A stretch of 64,000 nucleotides of DNA from Spirochaetales bacterium (GTDB lineage Bacteria > Spirochaetota > Spirochaetia > DSM-2461). Numbering within the stretch: the stretch's first letter is position 1; every line of letters starts with the position of its first letter. The translations under genes were made by a program, and so were the position numbers. The notes under the pieces were generated by a model. That model did no database searches. It saw only the letters and a list, made by a program, of their open reading frames with translations, and was not told the origin of the DNA. Below are positions 47,540 to 56,682 of this stretch, piece after piece. The DNA lies in NCBI GenBank assembly GCA_003247135.1, contig QKAW01000022.1:123698-187697 (forward strand). The letters run 5' to 3'.

Positions 47540-48496
47540 ATGAAAGATTTATTATTTCCCTTAATTATTGTTTTCGCAAGTCTTGTAGCCGGTTATATCT
47601 TTGGCAGGTATTATGAAAAAAGATGGACTCATTTAAAAGAGATTCGAATTAATCTGCAAAAAATAGCCTTGATGGTTGTAAATCCAATTGCCTTTTTAGG
47701 CGCTGTGTGGATTGCCCCTATTGGTAATCTAAAAATAATTACCCTGCCTGTAATTTGCTCTATTGCAATTATTTCAGGAGGCTTTATTGCCTATATGTAC
47801 TGCCGATTAAATAAACTAGGTCCTAAGCAGACTGGTTCTTTAACTGTTGTTGGTGGTTTTACCAATATTGGATCAATTGGTGGTATTGTTGTCTTTTTCT
47901 TTCTAGGTGAAGCTGGTTTTAGTCTTGTTCCTATATACAAACTCCTAGAGGAAGTTGTTAATTATGGTATTGGTTTTCCTGTTGCCAAATCTTTTTCTGA
48001 TCAGGTAATTGTAAAGGAGAACAGGTTAAAGGCAATCTTTAAGGATCCATTTATAATGACAATGCTTGTAGCTGTTGTTATTGGTATAATTTTAAATATC
48101 TCTCCATTGGAAAGACCACTTTTCTATTCAAAACTTAACCCTGTTCTAATTACTTTAGCTACTGTTATGCTTTTAATGTCAATTGGTATGGCATTTCACT
48201 TTACCAGCATGAAAAAGCATCTTAAACATGGTGCATCAGTTGCACTTTTAAAAACTCTGCTAGTTCCGGTAATTGCTTGCTCTGCTGTTTTTCTATTTAA
48301 ACTTAACGGTTTGGAGAATGGACTTATTTTAAAGGTGGTTTTAATTTTATCTGCAATGCCTGCGGGTTTTGTATCTTTAGTTCCACCAACAATTTATGAT
48401 CTGGATATTCATTTGTCAAATACAGCATGGTTATCTACAATGTTTACTTTAGTCTATACAATTCCACTTTTAGGTTTCTTAATATCACTTATTTAA
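47540..48496 (+). CDS. AEC family transporter
   Basis: This 318-residue membrane protein has about ten hydrophobic helices and the split five-plus-five arrangement of the auxin efflux carrier (AEC) family. The central GGFTNIGSIGG block lies at a broken helix. AEC proteins in bacteria often carry malate or other carboxylates. A GntR operator upstream ties it to the catabolic locus to its right, where it could export or import an organic acid. The helical N-terminus starts MKDLLFPLIIVF. Confidence 0.85.
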   Translation: MKDLLFPLIIVFASLVAGYIFGRYYEKRWTHLKEIRINLQKIALMVVNPIAFLGAVWIAPIGNLKIITLPVICSIAIISGGFIAYMYCRLNKLGPKQTGSLTVVGGFTNIGSIGGIVVFFFLGEAGFSLVPIYKLLEEVVNYGIGFPVAKSFSDQVIVKENRLKAIFKDPFIMTMLVAVVIGIILNISPLERPLFYSKLNPVLITLATVMLLMSIGMAFHFTSMKKHLKHGASVALLKTLLVPVIACSAVFLFKLNGLENGLILKVVLILSAMPAGFVSLVPPTIYDLDIHLSNTAWLSTMFTLVYTIPLLGFLISLI

Positions 48497-48515
48497 TTTA
48501 GGTTTATAAAAAGGA

Positions 48516-48535
48516 GAACCCACTTTCGTGGGTTC
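48516..48535. terminator. hairpin between convergent AEC and hydroxyacid dehydrogenase genes
   Basis: GAACCCAC-TTTC-GTGGGTTC is a perfect eight-pair stem with a four-base loop. On the minus strand CTCCTTTTT follows, so it likely ends the eight-gene operon. On the plus strand the T-run is weak. Confidence 0.65.
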
Positions 48536-48547
48536 AGTTTGGAGAGA

Positions 48548-49504
48548 TTAGTTAACTTTATTTTGCACAGTCCCTTGCAAGAATTTTGCCAGGTTATCGA
48601 CTGCAATGTCCATTAATCTTTTTCTTGCTTCAATTGGAGCCCAAGCAATATGTGGAGTTATATAACAGTTCTTTGCCTTTAAAAGAACATTATCTTCTTT
48701 TATTGGCTCTGTTGATACAACATCTAGTCCCGCTGCTCTTAACTTGCCACTGTTTAGAGCTGCTGCCAGGTCATCTTCCACAACAAGAGGTCCTCTTGAA
48801 GTATTTATTAAAATTGCACCATCTTTCATTTTAGCAATATTAGCTGCATTTATGATTCCTTTAGTGGAATCGAAAAGAGGGCAGTGTAGTGAGATAACAT
48901 CAGATTGACTTAGAAGTTCATCCAATGTTCCATATTTTAATGTATCTGACACTAAATCCGGATTCTGATATGAGTCATAAGCAATAACTTTCATACCAAA
49001 AGCCTGAGCTATTTTTGCAGTATCCTGTCCTATTCGTCCAAAACCGATTAGCCCCATTGTTTTTCCTGAAAGCTCTGTTAATGGAGAATCCCAGAAGCAG
49101 AAATCAGGACATGAAGCCCATCTGCCTTCCTGTACAGCTTCGGAGTGACTCTGTACATGGTGACAAATATTTAAAAGTAGTGCAAATACAAATTGGCTAA
49201 CGGCTGCTGTCCCATAGGTTGGGATGTTACATACAGGTATATTTGCTCCTGTTGCAGCATCTACATCAACTACATTATAACCTGTTGCTAAAACACCAAT
49301 ATATTTTAAGTTTTTACAGCTAGATATTGTCTCTGCGGTAATAGGTGTTTTATTAGTAATTATAATGTCCGCATCTTTTGATCTATCAAGGATGTCTTTG
49401 CTCTCAGTTCTGTCATAACAGATAAAATCACCAAGTGCTTTAAAACCATCCCAATCCAGATCTCCAGGATTTAATGTATAACCATCAAGTACAACAATTT
49501 TCAT
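48548..49504 (-). CDS. hydroxypyruvate reductase-like D-2-hydroxyacid dehydrogenase
   Basis: This 318-residue NAD(P)-dependent enzyme has GLIGFGRIGQ for the cofactor, INTSRGPLV with the catalytic Arg, and PHIAWAP with the catalytic His. The N-terminal layout (LDWDGFKALG, IGVLATGYNVVDV) resembles glycerate dehydrogenase (HprA), which interconverts hydroxypyruvate and D-glycerate. That fits the glycerate kinase nearby. It is the last gene of the eight-gene operon. Other 2-hydroxyacids cannot be excluded. Confidence 0.85.
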   Translation of the reverse strand: MKIVVLDGYTLNPGDLDWDGFKALGDFICYDRTESKDILDRSKDADIIITNKTPITAETISSCKNLKYIGVLATGYNVVDVDAATGANIPVCNIPTYGTAAVSQFVFALLLNICHHVQSHSEAVQEGRWASCPDFCFWDSPLTELSGKTMGLIGFGRIGQDTAKIAQAFGMKVIAYDSYQNPDLVSDTLKYGTLDELLSQSDVISLHCPLFDSTKGIINAANIAKMKDGAILINTSRGPLVVEDDLAAALNSGKLRAAGLDVVSTEPIKEDNVLLKAKNCYITPHIAWAPIEARKRLMDIAVDNLAKFLQGTVQNKVN

Positions 49505-49514
49505 TATTTATCCT

Positions 49515-50444
49515 TTATTTCAACATCTCAAGTGCTGAATTTACTATATTCTCTACAGTAATTCCATTTACACCTAACAGGTACTCGTACGGAGCTGACT
49601 CACCAAATTTATCCTGGATACCAACTCTTTTTACAATTCCTTTTCCTTTTTCAGCTACTACTTCACATACTGCACTACCTAATCCGTTTAGGATATTGTG
49701 ATCTTCTACAGTAATAATTTTACCAATGTTATCTATAACATCATTAACAGCAGCCATATCTAGTGGTTTAATTGTGTGCATATCAAGAAGTTTTACTGAA
49801 TAACCTTTTGCCTCAAGTTCTTCAGCTGCTTTTAATGCAACAGACATAATATCTCCGTTTGCAATAATAGCAATATCTTTACCATCTTTAAGTTTTACAG
49901 CTTTTCCAATTTCAAACTCTGCATCTTCAGGGTAGATAAATGGAATTGGGTCTCTTGTAAATCTTAAGTAAACAGCACCTTTAATTTCTGCAGCTGCTTT
50001 TACTAGTTTTTTTGCAGAATAGTAATCTGCCGGCATAACAACAGTCATACCAGGTATAGTTCTTAAAATACCCATATCTTCAATAGCCTGATGACTTGCA
50101 CCATCACTTGCCGGAGTAAATCCACCATGTGAACAAGCAATTTTTACATTTAATTTTGGATAACAAACCTCTTGTCTGATCTGTTCAACCATTCTCATAC
50201 TACCGAAAACAGCGTATGTTGTTACAAAAGGAATTTTTCCTGTTGTTGCTAATCCAGCAGCAACACCACAACAGTTTTGCTCTGCAATACCAACATTTAC
50301 GTGTTGATTAGGTAATTGTTCAAAAAAAGGAACAGTTTTACATGACTTACCTATATCAGCATCTACTACATATATATCCGGGTTTGCTTTCCCTAATTCT
50401 AAAATTGCTTCACCGTAAGCATCTCTAGTTGCTTTTCCACTCAT
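49515..50444 (-). CDS. transketolase, C-terminal subunit
   Basis: This 309-residue protein holds the pyrimidine-binding and C-terminal transketolase domains. The catalytic Glu region is in VGIAEQNCCGVAAGLA, and SHGGFTPASDGASHQ and TVEDHNILNGLG follow. It forms an active enzyme only with the N-terminal half encoded two bases upstream. Split transketolases are often specialised for unusual sugars. It lies within the transporter operon rather than with pentose-phosphate genes. Confidence 0.93.
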   Translation of the reverse strand: MSGKATRDAYGEAILELGKANPDIYVVDADIGKSCKTVPFFEQLPNQHVNVGIAEQNCCGVAAGLATTGKIPFVTTYAVFGSMRMVEQIRQEVCYPKLNVKIACSHGGFTPASDGASHQAIEDMGILRTIPGMTVVMPADYYSAKKLVKAAAEIKGAVYLRFTRDPIPFIYPEDAEFEIGKAVKLKDGKDIAIIANGDIMSVALKAAEELEAKGYSVKLLDMHTIKPLDMAAVNDVIDNIGKIITVEDHNILNGLGSAVCEVVAEKGKGIVKRVGIQDKFGESAPYEYLLGVNGITVENIVNSALEMLK

Positions 50445-50446
50445 TT

Positions 50447-51274
50447 TTATTCTCCCTCTACTTCTTTAAGTGCTATTGCAAGTTGTTCATCATTTGGAGC
50501 CATACCGTGCCAAAGAACAACATTCTCCATAAAAGAAACACCTTTTCCTTTTACAGTTTTACCTACAATTACTTTAGGGATTCCATTTTTCTCTCTTGCG
50601 TTTGCTAAAGCTTCTACAATTTCATCCATATTGTGACCATCAATTCCCTGAGTTTCACATCCGAAAGCTTGGAATTTACCTTTTAGGTCACCTGTTGGCA
50701 TAACAACATCACAAGTATTATCGTTTTGTAAATTGTTGTTATCTACAATGATTACAAGGTTGTCAAGTTTATATTTTACAGCTGTCATAACAGCTTCCCA
50801 TATTTGACCTTCCTGGCTCTCACCATCTCCAACTAAACAGAATACTCTGTAATCTTTGTTATCTCTTTTACCTGCAATAGCCATACCTACTGCTGTAGAT
50901 AAACCTTGACCAAGTGAACCTGTACTAATATCAACACCTGGACAAACTTTCATATCAGGGTGACCTTGTAAAATTGATCCCTGAACCCTTAAAGTATAAA
51001 TAGTCTCATATGGGAAATATCCTTTAAGAGCTAAAGATGAGTATAATATTGGACAAACATGTCCTTTAGATAATACAAATCTGTCTCTATCTGCCCATTT
51101 AGGCTCTTCTGGTCTAATGTTCATTTCATCAAAATAAAGTGCAGCCATAAAATCTGCAGCTGATAATGAACCACCTGGGTGTCCTGATCCAGCTTTATGA
51201 ATCATTTTAAGCGCAGTTACCCTAAGTTCACGAGCTTTTCCTCGTAGCATGTTTGCTTTTTCTTTGTTATTCAT
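50447..51274 (-). CDS. transketolase, N-terminal (thiamine-binding) subunit
   Basis: This 275-residue protein is the TPP diphosphate-binding half of transketolase. The Mg-TPP motif is GDGESQEGQIWEA through NNNLQND, and the HKAGSGHPGGSLS block is at the N-terminus. With the next gene it would transfer two-carbon ketol units between sugars, or use hydroxypyruvate as donor. It follows tctA by 23 bases. Confidence 0.93.
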   Translation of the reverse strand: MNNKEKANMLRGKARELRVTALKMIHKAGSGHPGGSLSAADFMAALYFDEMNIRPEEPKWADRDRFVLSKGHVCPILYSSLALKGYFPYETIYTLRVQGSILQGHPDMKVCPGVDISTGSLGQGLSTAVGMAIAGKRDNKDYRVFCLVGDGESQEGQIWEAVMTAVKYKLDNLVIIVDNNNLQNDNTCDVVMPTGDLKGKFQAFGCETQGIDGHNMDEIVEALANAREKNGIPKVIVGKTVKGKGVSFMENVVLWHGMAPNDEQLAIALKEVEGE

Positions 51275-51297
51275 ATAGTTTTCCTAATAATTAATCT

Positions 51298-52851
51298 TTA
51301 TGCAGCGTCTGCTGTTTTATTTTTTTTTTTAAAGATAGATTTAAATGAATCACCCATCTTTTTTTGCAGTTTTTGGAAGAACGGAATCTGTCCCGCAATT
51401 AGTATTAGTATTACAAGAACTAAAACTAGTGAAACAGGTCTGGTAAATACAGGTAAGAAACTTCCCTTAGATACCATTAAAGCTCTTCGAAGGTTTTGGT
51501 CACACATGTTTCCAAGAATAACACCAATAATTAGTGGAGCAATCGGATATTTCATCTCAGTTAAAAGGTATGCAATAATACCAATTGGTAACATAAGATA
51601 AAGGTTGAAAACTCTCATTCCAAGTGCATAGGAACCTATTACACACAATACAGCTATTACAGGCATAAATATTGACGTAGGGAATTTTAGAACCTTAATA
51701 ACCTGTTTAGTTAAGAACATTCCACAAACCCACATAGCTATCGATGCTAATAGTAGAATTGCTGTAATTTCCAATACAAATGTTGGTCTATCAATACTTA
51801 ACATTGGTCCTGGTTGAATACCATGCAGTAAGAAAGCACCCAATAACATTGCTGCTGGAGGACTTCCCGGTATACCAAGGTTTAATAGAGGAATCATAGC
51901 TCCACCGATACAAGCATTATTTGCTGTTTCAGTTGATATAACTGCTTCTACAGAACCATTACCAAACTCTTCAGGGTGTTTACTGGATTTTTTAGCAGTA
52001 CCGTAGGAAACCCAACCTGCTATATCCTCACCAATTCCTGGAACAGCTCCAATACCAACACCGATTAAAGAAGATCTGATTATTGTAGGAGTATGCTTTA
52101 ATACTGTTCCAAACTCAGGAAGAACTTTATCTACCTTTTGTGTATCTTTAATCTGTATTTTGTCTCTAATTGATTGAATAATCTGAGGTATACCAAAAGC
52201 ACCGATAAGTACAGGTACAAGGTCAAGACCTCCATCCAGTTCAGTCATTCCAAAAGTAAATCTTGGATAGAACTGAAGACTGTCTCTACCAATTGTAGAC
52301 ATCCAAAGACCAATTAAACCAGCTATCCAACCTTTATATACAAGGTCCTGACTAGTTAATGTACCACTTATTACTATTCCAAACAGAGCAAGAAGGAAGA
52401 ACTCAAAAGAAGTAAATTCCAGTGCCAGTGATGAAATAATTGGTGATAAAAGAACAACAAACACCATACCAATTACTGTACCAATTGCTGATGAAGTTGT
52501 AGTTAAACCAAGGGCTCTACCAGCTTGGCCTTTTAATGCCAATGGATAACCATCAAGTGCTGTTGCAGCAGATGCTGCTGTTCCCGGAATATTAACCAAA
52601 ACAGCAGTATAACTACCCCCGTAAACTCCACCTACATATATACCCATTAGGGCTACCATTGCAGTTGATACATCCATACCATAGGTTAAAGTTGTTAGAA
52701 GTGCTACTCCCAAAGTTGCTGTTAAACCAGGTGTTGCACCAAATATGATTCCCATTACAACTGAACCGAAAAGAATCAGCATTGAAACAGGATTTGTTAT
52801 TAGACCGACAATATTTGTTAAAAATATCGTTAACGGCTCAAGAAATTCCAT
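51298..52851 (-). CDS. tctA: tripartite tricarboxylate transporter, large permease TctA
   Basis: TctA (517 residues) is the roughly 12-helix channel subunit of TTT transporters, driven by ion gradients. The family signature GGVYGGSYTAVLVNIPGTAASAATA-like block lies near residues 73-97, and GIPGSPPAAMLLGAFLLHG is the second repeat. It works with tctB and the binding protein tctC. The lysine-rich C-terminal tail is cytoplasmic. The name does not prove a tricarboxylate substrate. Confidence 0.94.
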   Translation of the reverse strand: MEFLEPLTIFLTNIVGLITNPVSMLILFGSVVMGIIFGATPGLTATLGVALLTTLTYGMDVSTAMVALMGIYVGGVYGGSYTAVLVNIPGTAASAATALDGYPLALKGQAGRALGLTTTSSAIGTVIGMVFVVLLSPIISSLALEFTSFEFFLLALFGIVISGTLTSQDLVYKGWIAGLIGLWMSTIGRDSLQFYPRFTFGMTELDGGLDLVPVLIGAFGIPQIIQSIRDKIQIKDTQKVDKVLPEFGTVLKHTPTIIRSSLIGVGIGAVPGIGEDIAGWVSYGTAKKSSKHPEEFGNGSVEAVISTETANNACIGGAMIPLLNLGIPGSPPAAMLLGAFLLHGIQPGPMLSIDRPTFVLEITAILLLASIAMWVCGMFLTKQVIKVLKFPTSIFMPVIAVLCVIGSYALGMRVFNLYLMLPIGIIAYLLTEMKYPIAPLIIGVILGNMCDQNLRRALMVSKGSFLPVFTRPVSLVLVLVILILIAGQIPFFQKLQKKMGDSFKSIFKKKNKTADAA

Positions 52852-52863
52852 ATTAAACTCCCT

Positions 52864-53610
52864 TTATCTAATTGTGTAGTATAGAAGGTTCATAAGTTTT
52901 ATGATTCCTCCCTCTACTGGAAGAGGTACCAGTAAGAAATACCGGAACAAAGGACAAAGTATTAAAGGTACAATAATCGATACTAAAGTTAGAGCTCTAA
53001 AACTCTTTGCAGGTATCTCATATTTTTTTGCTAAAATACGACTATTTATATTGAAGTAGATTATATATAAAAGCACCAATATATCCAGGTTATATTTTAG
53101 TACTCCTTTAATAATTCCTCCCAAAGGAGAGAAAACTATTACTGCTAATACTATTGACGCTATAAAATATTGTCCTGTAATTTTTTTTCTGTACTCTTCC
53201 ACATCAGGATAAAAAGCTACAGTAATAAACAATAAGAACATATTTATACTTAAATAGAAGTCAATATTTGGTATAAGAATAAATATAAAAGAGAAAAGTG
53301 CTAAAAGAACCGTAAAAATTCTTTTTGTTTCTTCAGTTATAACCATTTTTGAACTATTTTTAATAGATTCAATAAATGATTTTGCGCCACCGGTTACTAT
53401 AGAATTAATTAATAATACTGTACCTAAAACAAGTATCCCTAATCCCACAATTAAAGGCAGAAGAGCAGGGGAAACATACCAACTGTTTTGTACTCCACCG
53501 TAAGACTCTTTCATTGGCATCTGCATTGTTGCTAATAGTTCCCAGATACTGAATAATATCAGAACCAGTGCAGTTACAAAATCATATTGTCGAAGTTTTT
53601 TATCTTCCAT
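52864..53610 (-). CDS. tctB: tripartite tricarboxylate transporter, small subunit TctB
   Basis: This small membrane subunit has four to five helices and the usual TctB hydrophobic profile (WYVSPALLPLIVGLGILVLG near residues 45-65). I choose the ATG at 53608-53610 because GAGG lies suitably upstream; an alternative TTG is 15 bases earlier. At about 248 residues it is longer than many TctB proteins. A strong hairpin separates it from tctC. Confidence 0.87.
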   Translation of the reverse strand: MEDKKLRQYDFVTALVLILFSIWELLATMQMPMKESYGGVQNSWYVSPALLPLIVGLGILVLGTVLLINSIVTGGAKSFIESIKNSSKMVITEETKRIFTVLLALFSFIFILIPNIDFYLSINMFLLFITVAFYPDVEEYRKKITGQYFIASIVLAVIVFSPLGGIIKGVLKYNLDILVLLYIIYFNINSRILAKKYEIPAKSFRALTLVSIIVPLILCPLFRYFLLVPLPVEGGIIKLMNLLYYTIR

Positions 53611-53639
53611 TTCAGGCATCCTCAATAGTTTTTTTGTAG

Positions 53640-53665
53640 ATACCCTCCCAAAAGGGGGAGGGTAT
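53640..53665 (-). promoter_or_regulatory. hairpin between tctC and tctB
   Basis: Ten-base perfect arms ATACCCTCCC and GGGAGGGTAT surround a six-base loop in the gap after tctC. No T-run follows. Such hairpins usually protect the upstream message, which would allow more binding protein (TctC) than membrane subunits. Confidence 0.7.
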
Positions 53666-53677
53666 TAAGAATTAGAA

Positions 53678-54679
53678 TTAGATTTTAGGTATTCCTAAAG
53701 TTTTAGGACTTACTTTTGCTGAACCTAACTCTTCTAGTGTCCATCCAAAGTTAGACTCTAGTTGATCGAAAATAAGGTTTGCTTCTGCTCCATAAGCACC
53801 AGAAAGTATGTAGAAGTTCTTTTTACCAAAATCAATTACTGATTGTGATTTCATAGCAACTTTAAATGCATCTGTTAATTTATCTTTAACAGCTTTAGGT
53901 GCATCTTTTCTGATTGCGAAACCAATTGCTTGAGAGATTGGTAAGAACTCTTTTAAACTTGGGTAAGATTTGAATGCAGATGGTAATGTTTGACCATCTA
54001 AATCAAATGCATTTGGAACTAGAACAGCTAATGCTTTTAATTTTCCACCTCTGATTAACTGAGCTTGCTCAGCAACAGAAGTAATAATTACTGAAATTTC
54101 TCCAGTCATTGCTGCGTTTTGAGCAGGAGCAGAACCATCGTAAGGGATAAAGTTAAAGTCAGCACCTGTACCTTTTTCTAATGCTAAAAGGTTTAAGTGG
54201 TGAATTGAACCTGCACCAGCTGCACCAGCTTGGATTGTTCCAGGGTTGCTTTTTGCTGCTTCAATTAACTCATCAATTGTGTTATAAGGTGAATCTGCTG
54301 ATACTGATACAACATCTGGTGAACCACCGATAATAAATGTATCCCATACATTCATTCTCTCTGGGAAACCACCCATAACAGCTGCAGTTACACATGACTC
54401 AGATAAACCAACAATTGTATAACCGTCTGGCTCTTTTGAGAATCCGTCAGCTAAACCAACAGAACCAGCAACACCACCAGGCTTGTTTACAACGTTAATA
54501 TTTACTTTTAATTCCTTAGCCATTTCAGCCATTACAACTCTGTTACAAGTATCTGTACCACCACCGGCACCCCAAACTAAAACATTTGTGATGTCACGTG
54601 CAGGATATTCCTGTTGACCTTCTGCGAAAAGAACCACTGATAGTGCGATACTAAATACCAGTACTAATAATTTTTTCAT
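53678..54679 (-). CDS. tctC: TctC family solute-binding protein
   Basis: This 333-residue periplasmic protein captures the substrate for TctAB. A signal peptide (1-19, ending LFA) is followed by the family core (WGAGGGTDTCNRVVM, then PGGVAGSVG). The binding site block AGAAGAGSIHHLNLL is present. No lipobox is seen, so it is soluble. BugT/TctC relatives bind carboxylates such as citrate, tartrate or aromatic acids. The substrate here is unknown. Confidence 0.92.
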   Translation of the reverse strand: MKKLLVLVFSIALSVVLFAEGQQEYPARDITNVLVWGAGGGTDTCNRVVMAEMAKELKVNINVVNKPGGVAGSVGLADGFSKEPDGYTIVGLSESCVTAAVMGGFPERMNVWDTFIIGGSPDVVSVSADSPYNTIDELIEAAKSNPGTIQAGAAGAGSIHHLNLLALEKGTGADFNFIPYDGSAPAQNAAMTGEISVIITSVAEQAQLIRGGKLKALAVLVPNAFDLDGQTLPSAFKSYPSLKEFLPISQAIGFAIRKDAPKAVKDKLTDAFKVAMKSQSVIDFGKKNFYILSGAYGAEANLIFDQLESNFGWTLEELGSAKVSPKTLGIPKI

Positions 54680-54708
54680 CCTCTATTCTCCTTTTTTTTT
54701 ATATAATA

Positions 54709-54726
54709 ACAGGTAACCTTACCTGT
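54709..54726. repeat. 18-bp palindrome ahead of tctC
   Basis: ACAGGTAA-CC-TTACCTGT lies in the 58-base gap between the second isomerase-like gene and tctC, just upstream of an A-rich stretch and AGGAG. No T-run follows on the minus strand. It may be an mRNA processing or attenuation element, or a second regulatory site within the operon. Confidence 0.5.
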
Positions 54727-54737
54727 ATTTTCTACTT

Positions 54738-55712
54738 TTATTTTCTGAAAAACAGATTGTTTTCCAAAAATTTCCAGTTCTTGATAAAATCTGTCTGATT
54801 TAAAAGTTTTGTTAATTCTTCTAAATCCATAGTGTCTAACATTTCCCAGATTTTAAGAGTCCATCTTGCATTAGCTTCGAAACACTCTTTCATATCAACT
54901 CTCGTTGGTGATGTGTCAGATGTCAAGTAATCGTTATATCCAAATCTTTTTAAATAGTAGATAAACTCAACATACTCCTGGAAGTGTCTTGTTCCACACA
55001 TATAATCCCAGTCCCATCGTCCATCGTTATCATTTATATGTATGTAATATGGATAATCGCTGTCAGCTAAAAGGCAAAGTGCTTCAGCTGGAGTTTCTCC
55101 ACCATACATTGAGTGACCAAAATCCAATGTAGTACCAACAGCTTTGTTTCCTACATCTTTAAGTAAACATAATGTTTTTGCAGCACTGTCCATAAAAGAT
55201 CGACCTCTGATCTCGTTTGGTTTGTACTCTAGGAATAGAGGAATTTCCGGCTTATATGCACCAGCTTCTTCTATGCAGCTGATCATTCTCTTCCAGGAAG
55301 TTGAGTAGTCAGATTGAAAACTGTACTCGTAACCATCACCTAGTGGACAGCATTGAACTTTATCAGCACCAACCATTTCAGCAAAATCCTTGGAATCCTT
55401 AATCATTTGAACAGCCTGATCCCTAATTGCTTTATCTGGATTAGAAATACTTCCGTGAAGAAATAGATCATCCTTTTTTATGTTTACATTTACTGCAGCC
55501 ATTTTTAAACCATGTTTTTCAAGTAATGATTTAATTTTTGGTGCATCACTTACTTCATAAGGATGAACTAATTCAACCCCATCAGTGTTTTCAAGGTTTT
55601 CCATAACCTTGAACTTCTCTTCAATCGTAGCCGGGCTGTTGTATGATCTGAATCGGTCATGTGTCTGCCCTAAAAAGCTAGTTATGATTGCAAATTTTGG
55701 TTTCTCACTCAT
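54738..55712 (-). CDS. sugar isomerase/epimerase-like TIM-barrel protein
   Basis: This 324-residue xylose-isomerase-like TIM barrel has acidic and His metal ligands in FLEYKPNE, TTLDFGHSM and YIHINDNDG. The family covers hydroxypyruvate isomerase, inosose and tagatose epimerases, and many uncharacterised enzymes. In this operon it should act on the imported substrate or its early product. AGAGG precedes the ATG. It overlaps the first operon gene by four bases. Confidence 0.8.
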   Translation of the reverse strand: MSEKPKFAIITSFLGQTHDRFRSYNSPATIEEKFKVMENLENTDGVELVHPYEVSDAPKIKSLLEKHGLKMAAVNVNIKKDDLFLHGSISNPDKAIRDQAVQMIKDSKDFAEMVGADKVQCCPLGDGYEYSFQSDYSTSWKRMISCIEEAGAYKPEIPLFLEYKPNEIRGRSFMDSAAKTLCLLKDVGNKAVGTTLDFGHSMYGGETPAEALCLLADSDYPYYIHINDNDGRWDWDYMCGTRHFQEYVEFIYYLKRFGYNDYLTSDTSPTRVDMKECFEANARWTLKIWEMLDTMDLEELTKLLNQTDFIKNWKFLENNLFFRK

Positions 55713-56542
55713 ATTGTACCTCTGTATCTATTATTTTGTATACAAATATTTTCTAAAAAAAAGTTACCCTTTTTATATTCTGTTTCAACTAGGTTTTTTT
55801 CACAAATAATTTCCACATCGAAACTATTTTCAAAACCGGCATCTATTAAACCTGAAATAAGGTTTTCCCATCTCTCTTCTGTTATTTCATAACCTGGAAC
55901 CAGAGAGTTATTTACTACACCATCATTTTCACACAGATGAGTCGCATAAACTTTAGAAAGTATTTTTTTATCAAGATTGAATGGGTCTATACCACTACAC
56001 AGTATATGTCCCGGATCAAGATTTAAACCAATACCATCTATTTTATTTAAGTAATCAAGATCTGCTGCTAAACTTTTTGGTTGTGGTTCAAGAGCAACTT
56101 TAAAACCATAATCCCCGCAAATTTTTACAGCCTTGCTAACTTTTATATAGAATAGATCCAACTCTCTGCCATCTCTCTCATCTTTGTAAGGAGGTATAGG
56201 TATAGTTATTGTTTTTGTTAATGAAAAATGTTTCAAAATAGCAGAGAGGAATCTTAATTCTTCTAATCCATTATCAGAACTTATTGAATCCAGAGACTCA
56301 AAGCAGTTCATTAAAAAATGAGCAACAAACTGGCTTACTACTATGTTGTTTTTAATTAGTTCTTCTTTTAGCAGGCTTAAATTTGTATAGTTCCACTCAT
56401 TTAATTGTGCATAATGAAAAACTTCTAGTTGTATCGCGCCGAAACTGTTTTCGGACATCCAGCTTAAACTATCTATAACATCACTTAATTTGAAGTGTGA
56501 TGTGTTGTTAGATATATAGTATGCTGGTGAAACTCCAATCAA
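55709..56542 (-). CDS. sugar isomerase/epimerase-like TIM-barrel protein
   Basis: This 277-residue TIM barrel starts at TTG (56540-56542), eight bases after AAGGAG. Metal-ligand blocks are ALEPQPK (Glu), GLNLDPGHI (Asp, His) and THLCENDG, with a final Glu in FDVEIICE. It is distinct from the second gene's product, suggesting two successive isomerisation or epimerisation steps. It is the promoter-proximal gene of the eight-gene operon. Confidence 0.8.
   Translation of the reverse strand: MIGVSPAYYISNNTSHFKLSDVIDSLSWMSENSFGAIQLEVFHYAQLNEWNYTNLSLLKEELIKNNIVVSQFVAHFLMNCFESLDSISSDNGLEELRFLSAILKHFSLTKTITIPIPPYKDERDGRELDLFYIKVSKAVKICGDYGFKVALEPQPKSLAADLDYLNKIDGIGLNLDPGHILCSGIDPFNLDKKILSKVYATHLCENDGVVNNSLVPGYEITEERWENLISGLIDAGFENSFDVEIICEKNLVETEYKKGNFFLENICIQNNRYRGTI
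55735..55746. promoter_or_regulatory. GntR-type operator inside the first operon gene
   Basis: TTTGTATACAAA is a perfect 12-base palindrome identical in core to the promoter operators. It lies in the last codons of the first gene, 23 bases before the second gene's ATG. A regulator bound here could block elongation or cooperate with the promoter sites about 0.8 kb away. Confidence 0.5.
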
Positions 56543-56562
56543 TTTGTTCTCCTTTTTTTATT

Positions 56563-56603
56563 TTGTATACAATATATTACACACACTATTTAAGAGCTGT
56601 CAA
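56563..56603 (-). promoter_or_regulatory. promoter and operator of the transport-transketolase operon
   Basis: On the minus strand TTGACA (56598-56603) and TAATAT (56574-56579) are 18 bases apart. The palindrome TTGTATACAA (56563-56572) begins one base after the -10 box and covers the expected start point. This is a classic repressor layout for the GntR proteins encoded divergently. Confidence 0.75.
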
Positions 56604-56626
56604 CAATTATTTTTTTGTATTTTTGA

Positions 56627-56674
56627 TTTTGTATACAAAAGTTTCTTGACCCATCTTATCTTAATAGTTCATAC
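56627..56674 (+). promoter_or_regulatory. operator and promoter of the GntR genes
   Basis: TTTTGTATACAAAA (56627-56640) is a perfect 14-base palindrome just upstream of TTGACC (56645-56650) and, 18 bases later, CATACT (56669-56674). The predicted transcript would start only a few bases before the ATG at 56683, where no ribosome site is visible, so the message may be nearly leaderless. The centre of this operator is 66 bases from that of the operon operator, so looping between the two is possible. Confidence 0.65.
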
Positions 56675-56682
56675 TGCTAAAC

